11,609 nt of DNA from Streptomyces speibonae (GTDB lineage Bacteria; Actinomycetota; Actinomycetes; Streptomycetales; Streptomycetaceae), in NCBI GenBank assembly GCA_000715605.1, contig KL568534.1, positions 239,139-250,747 on the forward strand, in the 5' to 3' direction. Position 1 is the stretch's first letter. Each line of letters starts with the position of its first letter. Positions 5,835 to 11,609 of this stretch are shown here, piece by piece. A program made the position numbers and the translations under genes. A model generated the notes under the pieces. It had not been told where the DNA came from. It saw only the letters and a list, made by a program, of their open reading frames with translations, and made no database searches.

Positions 5835-7703
5835 ATGTCCGTCCGGATCCAGCGTGTCCTCGGTATGTGGGTGGTCATGGCCCTCGCCCTGACCGGACTG
5901 GCCGCCCTTCCCACGCCCGCGCACGCGGCGGCCGCGCCCGTCTGCGCCCTGGCCTGCGACACCCTCGACCCCTCGAAGGCCGCGCAGGACACCTTCCCCG
6001 TACCGCACCGGAACATCAACGGCCGGATCCTGCGGCTGCATGTGTCCGGGCCCGACAACATGGCCTGGGCCAGCATCGACGAGGCCGTCCGCGGGGACGC
6101 CGTCTGGCTGGACCGCTCCTGGGACCGCGGCGCCACCTGGGAGGGCCTGCTGGGCAAGGCGTCCGTCCCCGGCACGTGGACCGGCACCCGGACGCTCATG
6201 TACAACATCAGCGACCCGGTGGGGCACCGGCGCGGCTGGATCCGCGCCTGCGGTGACGCGAACGCCGTCACCTGCACGGACTGGGTCGACCCGACCGTCT
6301 GCGACGGCTCCGCCTGTGACGGCGCCGACCCCGCCACCGCACGCGGCGACGACCGGCCGGTGCCGGCGACGACCCTGTTCGGCCGCGCCATCAGCCTGCA
6401 CATGGACCACAGCACCGGCATGGCCTGGGGCGTCATCGAGAACGGCGGCGCGGGCGACGAGATCTGGCTGGACCGCTCCTGGGACGGCGGCGCCACCTGG
6501 CCCGAGGGCTCCTCCCTCGGCCGCACCGCTGTGCCCTCCGGCAGGACCACCACCCGCACCGCCATGTACGCCACCCGGGACCCGCAGGGGCTCCTCTACG
6601 GCGGCGCGGTCCGCGCCTGCGGCCGCGAGGCGTCCCACCAGCAGGGCAGCTGCACGGCGTGGGCCCGCCCGGTGCCGACCCGGGCACGCGCCGCCGCGGA
6701 CGCCCTCATGGCGTCGTACCACACGAACGAGGGCTGGTGGCGCAGCAGTTGGTGGAACTCGGCGGTCGCGATCACCGCCCTCATGGACTTCGCCGAGCGC
6801 ACCGGACGGCACGACTACGACTGGGCCGTGGCTCGCACCTACGAGCAGAACAAGGGCGTCTTCCCCGCGGGCGGGCGCAGTTCGGACCCGGTGGAGGGCC
6901 ACTTCATCAGCCGCGCCGTCGACGACGCCGGATGGTGGGCCGTGGCCTGGGTGACCGCCTACGACCGGACGGGGCAGCGGCGCTACCTGGACGAGGCGAA
7001 GATCATCGCCGACTACCTGCACTCGCACTGGGACCCGGGCACCTGCGGCGGCGGCATCTGGTGGGACCGGGAGCACACCTACAAGAACGCCGTCACCAGC
7101 GGCCTGTACCTGTGGGTGACGACCGCGCTGCACCAGCGCCTGCCCGGTGACACGGTGTGGGGCGAGCGCGCCAAGACGGCCGCCGACTGGTACCTCGGGA
7201 GCGGACTGATCAACTCCGCCGGTCTGGTCAACGACGGCCTGACCAGGAGCTGCGCCAACAACGGGCAGACCGTGTGGAGTTACAACCAGGGCCTGGCCAT
7301 CGGCGCGTTCACGCAGCTGTGGCGGGCCACCGGCGAGAGGGGCTACCTGGACACCGCGCGCCGGCTCGCGGACGCGGCGATGTCCTCGCCCCTGCTGACC
7401 CGGAACGGCGTCCTGACCGAGTCCTGCGACCTCGGCAGCGCGGCCTGCGACGACAACCAGAAGCAGTTCAAGGGCATCTTCATCCGCCACTTCGCCGACC
7501 TCGCCGACGCCACCGGCTCGGCCGCGTACCGCGACTACCTCGCCCGGCAGGCGCAGTCCGTCTGGGCCACCGACCGCGACCCCCTCAACCGGCTCGGCCA
7601 GCGCTGGGCCGGCACCACCCCCAACCAGAAGGACTGGCGCACCCAGGCCAGTGCCCTCGCGGCGCTCACCGCGTGGCCCGGCCCGGGTGCCCCGTCCCGC
7701 TGA
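5835..7703 (+). CDS. Secreted GH76 alpha-1,6-mannanase-like protein, two N-terminal modules
   Basis: A protein of 622 residues. The ATG at 5835 has GAGAGGA upstream (7-base spacer) and a Sec signal peptide directly after it (1-31, cleavage after AHA). A longer in-frame start near 5649 would overlap the preceding gene and lacks these marks. Two copies of the four-cysteine module follow: about 35-150 (Cys37, 41, 139, 147; SWDRGATW 95-102) and about 152-277 (Cys156, 161, 262, 273; SWDGGATW 215-222). The GH76 catalytic domain spans about 284-622, with the acidic pair Asp363/Asp364 in AVDDAGWW. Further landmarks are SSWWNSAVA, CGGGIWW (404-410), YKNAV and WSYNQGLAIGAF (481-492). It is a clear paralogue of the upstream protein and probably cotranscribed. 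The extra module may change substrate attachment; its ligand is unknown. The gene converges on a minus-strand peptidase gene. Confidence 0.9.
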   Translation: MSVRIQRVLGMWVVMALALTGLAALPTPAHAAAAPVCALACDTLDPSKAAQDTFPVPHRNINGRILRLHVSGPDNMAWASIDEAVRGDAVWLDRSWDRGATWEGLLGKASVPGTWTGTRTLMYNISDPVGHRRGWIRACGDANAVTCTDWVDPTVCDGSACDGADPATARGDDRPVPATTLFGRAISLHMDHSTGMAWGVIENGGAGDEIWLDRSWDGGATWPEGSSLGRTAVPSGRTTTRTAMYATRDPQGLLYGGAVRACGREASHQQGSCTAWARPVPTRARAAADALMASYHTNEGWWRSSWWNSAVAITALMDFAERTGRHDYDWAVARTYEQNKGVFPAGGRSSDPVEGHFISRAVDDAGWWAVAWVTAYDRTGQRRYLDEAKIIADYLHSHWDPGTCGGGIWWDREHTYKNAVTSGLYLWVTTALHQRLPGDTVWGERAKTAADWYLGSGLINSAGLVNDGLTRSCANNGQTVWSYNQGLAIGAFTQLWRATGERGYLDTARRLADAAMSSPLLTRNGVLTESCDLGSAACDDNQKQFKGIFIRHFADLADATGSAAYRDYLARQAQSVWATDRDPLNRLGQRWAGTTPNQKDWRTQASALAALTAWPGPGAPSR

Positions 7704-7719
7704 TCACCGCCGGGCGGCG

Positions 7720-9327
7720 CTACTGCTTCCCGGTCGGCGGTTCGTGCGCGCACACGCTCCCGGCGGCCGGGACCTCGCCGGCGAGGAGATAGGCGTCGAC
7801 GGCGTCGCGCACACAGGTGTTGCCGGAGTCGTACGCGCCGTGCCCCTCACCCCGGTAGGTGAGTTCGACACCGACGCCCTTGCCGAGCCGCTCGGCCATC
7901 CGGGCGGCACCCGCGTACGGGGTGGCGGGGTCGCCGGTGTTGCCGACGAGCAGGACGGGCGGCGCGCCGGGGGCCCGGACGTCGGGGTGGGCGGCCTTGC
8001 CGGGCACCGGCCAGTCGGTGCACTCCAGCGCGCCCCACACCAGCGTGTCGCCGAAGAGCGGTGATGCCTCCTCGAACGCGGGGGCCATCTCCAGGACGTC
8101 GTCCACGGTGTAGCGGTCGCTGCGGTCGGCGCAGGTGATGGCCGTCTGGGCGTCCTGCTGGTCGCTGTAGCCCCCGGCGTGCCGGTCGCCCAGGGCGTCG
8201 GCGAGGTTCAGCAGGGTCTGGCCCTCGTCGTCGGCCAGCAGTCCGAGCCCCACCGCGAGGGCGGGCCAGGCCGTCTCCGCGTAGAGCGCCTGGACGACCG
8301 CGTCGAGAAGGAGGGAGCCGGTCAGCACCCTGTCCCCGTCGAGGGTCAGCGGGTCGTCGTCGAGCGCCGCCTCCAGCTCCATGACGAGCGACTGCACCTC
8401 GTCGACGCTGTCGCCCAGCCCGCAGCCCGTGCGCACGCACCACTGGGCGAAGTGCTCGAAGGCGAGCTGGAAGCCCCCGGCCTGCGCCAGCGCCTGCTCC
8501 ATCTGGTCCAGGGTGGGGTCCACCACCCCGTCCAGGACGGCCCGGCCGACGTGGCGGGGGAACAAGTGCGCGTAGACGCCGCCGAGTTCGGTGCCGTAGG
8601 AGATGCCGAAGTAGTGCAGTTTGTCGTCGCCGAGCAGGTGCCGCATCAGTTCCATGTCGCGGGCCGCGTCCTCGGTGCCGACGTGCGGAAGCATGCGGCC
8701 CGACTCCCGGGCGCACGCCGCCGCGTACCGCTTCTTGGTCTCCAGGACGGCCCGTACCTCGTCGTCGCCGTCGTCCGGGGTGTCGTCCTGCTCGGCCATC
8801 TCCTGTCTCGCCTCGGTGTCCAGACAGGTGACGCCGTTGCTGGCGCCCACGCCGCGCGGGTCGAAGCCGACCAGGTCGTAGCGGGTGCGGAGCTTTTCGT
8901 AGTCGGCGGCGAGTGCGGGCAGGGTGGTGACTCCGGACTCGCCGGGGCCGCCGAAGTTGAACAGCAGTGAGCCGATCCGGTCGCCGGCGTCGGCGCCGGA
9001 GCGGGCCCGGATCAGCGCGACGTCGATCGTCTCGCCCGCGGGCTTGTCCCAGTCCAGCGGTGACTTCATGGTGGCGCACTGCCACGCGGTGCCGTCCGGC
9101 AGCGGTTCGGGGGCCTCTCCGCCGCCTTGCAGGGGGGACGGGGCGGGGCAGTCCTTCCAGTTCAGGGACTGCGTCCATATCCGTCCGCGGTCGTTTCCCT
9201 CGCCGCCGCCCCCGCCTCCGCCGCCGGCACTGCCCTCACCGGTGTGGCCGCAGGCGGCCAGGGACACGGAGAGCAGGACGGCTCCGGAGACCAGGGCAGC
9301 GGCGGCTGTCGCAGGTCTTCTAGGCAT
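7720..9327 (-). CDS. S33-family alpha/beta-hydrolase lipoprotein, tripeptidyl aminopeptidase-like
   Basis: A protein of 535 residues related to the Streptomyces Tap, SlpD and SlpE peptidases, which release short peptides from the N-termini of extracellular proteins. The ATG at 9325-9327 is preferred over a GTG at 9351 because GGAGG sits 8 bases before it and the signal peptide starts there. The signal ends in a lipobox (LAAC, Cys26), so the mature protein should be lipid-anchored outside the membrane. A run of eight glycines (35-42) then links to the enzyme. Catalytic landmarks: oxyanion loop NFGGPGESG (124-132), nucleophile in GISYG (Ser243), acid in GNTGDPATP (Asp466) and base in GEGHGAY (His496). 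The last part matches the TAP-like C-terminal domain, with several cysteines that may form disulfides. The exact peptide preference cannot be read from sequence. Its stop lies 16 bp from that of the convergent GH76 gene. Confidence 0.9.
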   Translation of the reverse strand: MPRRPATAAAALVSGAVLLSVSLAACGHTGEGSAGGGGGGGGEGNDRGRIWTQSLNWKDCPAPSPLQGGGEAPEPLPDGTAWQCATMKSPLDWDKPAGETIDVALIRARSGADAGDRIGSLLFNFGGPGESGVTTLPALAADYEKLRTRYDLVGFDPRGVGASNGVTCLDTEARQEMAEQDDTPDDGDDEVRAVLETKKRYAAACARESGRMLPHVGTEDAARDMELMRHLLGDDKLHYFGISYGTELGGVYAHLFPRHVGRAVLDGVVDPTLDQMEQALAQAGGFQLAFEHFAQWCVRTGCGLGDSVDEVQSLVMELEAALDDDPLTLDGDRVLTGSLLLDAVVQALYAETAWPALAVGLGLLADDEGQTLLNLADALGDRHAGGYSDQQDAQTAITCADRSDRYTVDDVLEMAPAFEEASPLFGDTLVWGALECTDWPVPGKAAHPDVRAPGAPPVLLVGNTGDPATPYAGAARMAERLGKGVGVELTYRGEGHGAYDSGNTCVRDAVDAYLLAGEVPAAGSVCAHEPPTGKQ

Positions 9328-9376
9328 GCGCCCAGCCTCCGGCCGCCCCACCCCCGGCGCACGGTCGCACGTCCAT

Positions 9377-9393
9377 CCGGGGGAACGCCCCGG
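9377..9393 (-). terminator. GC hairpin between the Pth2-like gene and the S33 peptidase gene
   Basis: CCGGGG (9377-9382) and CCCCGG (9388-9393) form a perfect 6-bp stem with a 5-base loop, 48 bp after the Pth2-like stop and 50 bp before the peptidase ATG on the minus strand. No T-run follows. It could end the upstream operon, which would give the peptidase its own promoter in the remaining 50 bp. Confidence 0.35.
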
Positions 9394-9441
9394 CCCGCGC
9401 CCGTCAACCGCCCCCGCGTCCCACCGTCGTGGCGCCCCGGC

Positions 9442-10164
9442 TCAGCCCCGCCGCAGCGCCGGATGGTCCGCCACCACCGTGCAGGAGCCCGGCGCGATCT
9501 CCGTGAACCCCGCGTCGCGGACCCTGGGCAGGGTGCTCGCGGTCAGCTCGGGCCACTGCGCCGGGGACGCGGTGCGCACGGCGAGCGGGAAGCCCGTGGC
9601 GTGCCAGGCGGTGCGGGCCTCGGGCGAGAGCTCGTACCAGGCCAGCTGCGCGCCGTGCCCCGCCTGGGCCATGGCCTTGCCGGCCGACATGCCGAGGTCG
9701 GGGTTGAGCCACAGGACGGGGACGCCGGGGTCCGCCGGCGGCACCGGATCGGGTTCGTCGAGGTCGGTGCCGGAGACCTGGAGGCGGGCCAGGTCCTTGG
9801 GCCAGCCGTCCAGGGGGACCGGCGGGAAGACCCGGACCTCGGCGGACTTGCCGGTGACCGTGATACCGGGGAGCGCCTCCGCGCGGCGCCACTCCGCGCC
9901 GCGTGCCCGGCGCACCACCTTGCGGATGCGGCCGCCCTGCCAGTCGCGCATCGCCCGGGCCCACTCGCCCTCGCCGGCCGACCGCTCGTCGGTCAGCATC
10001 ACCAGGACCGCCCGGGCGGCGGTCTCCAGGGCGTCGGTACGGGCCGGGGGCGCCGCCCGTTCGATGCGGACGACCAGGGGCAGCACGAACTGCGGTGCCG
10101 TGTCGCGGTCACCGGGGTCGGGGCGGAAGGGGCTGTCTGCGGCGGAAGACGGTTCAGTGCTCAC
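9442..10164 (-). CDS. Pth2-family peptidyl-tRNA hydrolase-like protein with N-terminal extension
   Basis: A protein of 240 residues from a GTG at 10162-10164; no good ribosome-binding site is visible 5-10 bases upstream, so the start is less certain. The C-terminal third matches the PTH2 fold. NPDLGMSAGKAMAQAGHG (154-171) corresponds to the PTH2 signature (DL-MS-GK-AAQ-aHa), and DAGFTEIAPGSCTVV (217-231) to its conserved final strand region. PTH2 enzymes of archaea and eukaryotes free tRNA from peptidyl-tRNA; they are about 120 residues long, so the first 145 residues here are extra. That extension has an Arg-rich stretch (79-94, RIRKVVRRARGAEWRR) that could bind RNA. Bacteria normally rely on the unrelated Pth, so this protein may have a special role. 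It starts 34 bp after the zinc-ribbon gene. Confidence 0.75.
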   Translation of the reverse strand: MSTEPSSAADSPFRPDPGDRDTAPQFVLPLVVRIERAAPPARTDALETAARAVLVMLTDERSAGEGEWARAMRDWQGGRIRKVVRRARGAEWRRAEALPGITVTGKSAEVRVFPPVPLDGWPKDLARLQVSGTDLDEPDPVPPADPGVPVLWLNPDLGMSAGKAMAQAGHGAQLAWYELSPEARTAWHATGFPLAVRTASPAQWPELTASTLPRVRDAGFTEIAPGSCTVVADHPALRRG

Positions 10165-10198
10165 GGAGCCCAGTGTGCCAAGCCGCGCGGCGCCTCCG

Positions 10199-10390
10199 TC
10201 AGCCCGAGCAGGACGTCCGTTCGGCCTCCCGCCACTCGCAGACGGGGCACAGGGTGATGCCCTTGTACGACTCCGGGTACTCCGTCGGCTCCTGGCACTG
10301 CACGCAGGCCGCGTACGGCGGACCGTCCGCCTTGGGCGGCCTGGCCACGTCGATCAGGCAGTAGTCGGTGTCGATGTCGGTCTCGCTCAT
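10199..10390 (-). CDS. Small zinc-ribbon protein, function unknown
   Basis: A protein of 63 residues with an acidic start (MSETDIDTDYC) and two CxxC pairs, CVQC (29-32) and CPVC (48-51), 15 residues apart. These four cysteines suit one zinc-ribbon site. I do not recognise a named family. The ATG at 10388-10390 is the only sensible start, but the Shine-Dalgarno sequence GGAGGT touches it with no spacer, which should make initiation inefficient. The gene lies 37 bp after the deacetylase and 34 bp before the Pth2-like gene on the same strand, so cotranscription is likely. Small zinc ribbons often bind nucleic acid or proteins; that is only a general possibility here. Confidence 0.7.
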   Translation of the reverse strand: MSETDIDTDYCLIDVARPPKADGPPYAACVQCQEPTEYPESYKGITLCPVCEWREAERTSCSG

Positions 10391-10401
10391 ACCTCCAGCG
10401 T

Positions 10402-10436
10402 AGGACGTTCAGTCCCGCGCAGGACGTTCAGTCCCG
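10402..10436. repeat. Two 16-bp direct repeats at the end of the deacetylase gene
   Basis: AGGACGTTCAGTCCCG occurs identically at 10402-10417 and 10421-10436, a period of 19 bp. The second copy includes the deacetylase stop codon (10428-10430), so the end of the gene is duplicated into the short gap before the zinc-ribbon gene. Each copy contains a small inverted repeat, GGAC-GTTCA-GTCC. Confidence 0.7.
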
Positions 10437-11267
10437 TCCGCCGGCGGCCCCGATCAGCTCGGACACCTTCACGAAACGGTAGCCCTGGCGGCGCAGCTCG
10501 GGGACGACGGTCCGCACGGCGCGTTCCGTCGTCGGGGCGGCGCTGCGGGTGCAGTGCAGGACGACCACCGAGCCGGGCCGGACGCCGTCCAGCACCTGCC
10601 GGGCCACCGCGTCCGCGTCCGTGGCGAAGGCGTCGCCGCCGACCACGTCCCACTGCACGGCCGTGACACCGGCCGGGACCAGGGCCTTGAGCGCCGGACG
10701 GTCGTAGCAGCCGCCGGGGAAGCGGAAGTACGGCATCGGACTGCGCACGCCCACCTTCCGGAACACCGCGTACGCCCGCTCCACGTCCGCCCGCATCCGC
10801 TCGGCGGGGACGGTCGGCAGTCCGTAGCAGTCGCCGGTGAAGGCGTAGTGGCTGTAGGAGTGGTTGGCGACCTCGAAGAGCGAGTCCCGGCCGAGGGAGC
10901 GGGCCTGGTCCGGGTACTCCTCGGCCCACCGGCCGGTCATGAACACCGTGGCCGGCACCTTCAGCGAGCGCAGGGTGGCGATCAGCCGCGGGTGGTCGAA
11001 GTGCTCGCCTGCCGCGGCCCGAGGCCCCTGGTCGGCGGTCATGTCGGCGTCGAAGGTGAGGGCGACCGTCCTGCCGCCGGTGCGCGGGCCGTGGTGGAAG
11101 ACCGGGGTGAGTCCGGCGGGGCCCGGGGCGAGAGTGGGCGCCGCCTCGGCCGCGGGGGACGCGGCAGGCGCGGGGCGGGGCGGTTGCCGGGGGTGGACGG
11201 TGGCACAGGCGGTGAGGGCGGCGGCCAGCACGGTGACGGCGACCGCGCCACGAATACGTGTGATCAC
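10428..11267 (-). CDS. Lipoprotein polysaccharide deacetylase (NodB/CE4 family)
   Basis: A protein of 279 residues from a GTG at 11265-11267; an ATG four bases upstream is out of frame and stops at once. Its lipoprotein signal peptide ends in LTAC (Cys21), followed by a Pro/Ala-rich spacer (about 26-55), so the enzyme should sit on the outer face of the membrane. CE4 motifs appear in order: TFDADMT (71-77), NHSYSH (135-140, metal ligands His136 and His140), RFPGGCYD (182-189), WDVVGGD (206-212) and VVLH (235-238). CE4 enzymes remove N- or O-acetyl groups from glycans such as peptidoglycan, chitin or xylan; the substrate here cannot be told. The first motif is not the common TFDDGP: Asp73 and Asp75 are separated by Ala74. 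The small gap to the zinc-ribbon gene suggests cotranscription. Confidence 0.9.
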   Translation of the reverse strand: MITRIRGAVAVTVLAAALTACATVHPRQPPRPAPAASPAAEAAPTLAPGPAGLTPVFHHGPRTGGRTVALTFDADMTADQGPRAAAGEHFDHPRLIATLRSLKVPATVFMTGRWAEEYPDQARSLGRDSLFEVANHSYSHYAFTGDCYGLPTVPAERMRADVERAYAVFRKVGVRSPMPYFRFPGGCYDRPALKALVPAGVTAVQWDVVGGDAFATDADAVARQVLDGVRPGSVVVLHCTRSAAPTTERAVRTVVPELRRQGYRFVKVSELIGAAGGRD

Positions 11268-11330
11268 CGCATGACGGTATGAGGTGCTTTATGGAAATAC
11301 GTGCGGCGGGGAAGGGCGGGTCGAGGAGTC

Positions 11331-11609
11331 TCACCCGGTCGGCGGCGTGCTCCCGGGGTCCCCGATGTCGCGCCGCTCCAGGGGCCGGGTCGCCGGGCCC
11401 TGGACGACCTTGCCGTCCGTGTCGAAGCGGGAGCCGTGGCACGGGCACTCCCAGGCACGCTCGGCGGCGTTGAAGTCGACCAGGCAGCCCATGTGGGTGC
11501 AGCGGGCCGACAGGGCGTGCAGGGAGCCGTCGTCGTCGCGGAAGACCGCCAGCCGGCCGCCGCCGGTCCGCACCACCGCGCCCTCGCCCGGCGGCAGCGC
11601 CTCCACCGG
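11331..11609 (-). CDS. Rieske [2Fe-2S] domain, C-terminal part of a protein cut by the right edge
   Basis: Ninety-two residues are visible before the stop at 11331-11333; the frame is open at the window edge and the valine near its beginning is an internal GTG codon, not a start. The segment holds a complete Rieske site, ARCTHMGC and CPCHGSRF. Cys and His of CTH and the first Cys and His of CPCH should bind the cluster. The two remaining cysteines can form the disulfide seen in bc-type Rieske proteins. The surrounding text (LPPGEGAVVR, LHALSARCTHMGC, FDTDGKVVQGPATRPLE) resembles the C-terminal Rieske domain attached to FAD-dependent (DadA-like) oxidoreductases of actinobacteria. That identity is likely but not provable here. 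The tail after the domain is short. Confidence 0.85.
   Translation of the reverse strand, partial: PVEALPPGEGAVVRTGGGRLAVFRDDDGSLHALSARCTHMGCLVDFNAAERAWECPCHGSRFDTDGKVVQGPATRPLERRDIGDPGSTPPTG

Noticed and set aside
4298..6574. A 758-residue open frame antisense to both GH76 genes
   Set aside because: It is low-complexity Gly/Val/Arg-rich sequence, runs through two well-supported genes and results from high G/C third-position bias.
7704..7719. Terminator between the convergent GH76 and S33 genes
   Set aside because: The CCGCC/GGCGG pair leaves a one-base loop, which cannot form a real hairpin.
9328..9351. GTG start at 9351 for the S33 peptidase
   Set aside because: Poor ribosome-binding site and extra residues before a typical lipoprotein signal; the ATG at 9327 fits better.

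Overview
The window is very GC-rich. Its genes show the strong third-position G/C bias that produces long spurious antisense reading frames, and it carries several Tat, Sec and lipoprotein export signals. Together with the families present (TIGR04222 membrane protein, DUF692/MNIO, GH76 with actinobacterial ancillary modules, Tap/SlpD-type S33 lipoprotein), this points to a Streptomyces or close relative. I see no mobile element, RNA gene or CRISPR array. It looks like chromosome with an accessory secreted-enzyme block.

Left part (1-1810, minus strand): a DUF692 enzyme, meaning a multinuclear iron-dependent oxidative enzyme (MNIO) of the MbnB/TglH superfamily, carries a fused C-terminal helical domain. 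Downstream of it, after 164 bp containing a short repeat cluster, lies the N-terminal part of a TIGR04222 membrane protein cut by the window edge. This pair is the most likely place for a poorly described modification system: the enzyme appears to carry its own partner domain and sits next to a candidate membrane-bound substrate.

Centre (1970-7703): a Tat-exported neutral ceramidase (minus) is divergent from two Sec-exported GH76 alpha-1,6-mannanase-like proteins (plus). The GH76 genes have a good promoter with a LacI/GalR-type palindrome over the predicted start of transcription. The two proteins carry one and two copies, respectively, of a four-cysteine N-terminal module, each copy with a single Asp-box-like motif. 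The block could serve attack on mannan- and sphingolipid-containing material such as fungal walls and membranes. That joint role is inference.

Right part (7720-11609, all minus): in transcription order, the C-terminal Rieske domain of a protein entering from the right edge, a lipoprotein polysaccharide deacetylase (CE4), a 63-residue zinc-ribbon protein, a Pth2-family protein with a long N-terminal extension, and a lipoprotein S33 peptidase that converges on the second GH76 gene with 16 bp between stops. Short spacings (63, 37 and 34 bp) would allow cotranscription of the first four; a hairpin separates the Pth2-like gene from the peptidase.

Short direct repeats sit beside three stop codons (after the DUF692 gene, the first GH76 gene and the deacetylase gene). 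In two of these the repeated unit is the gene's own 3' end.
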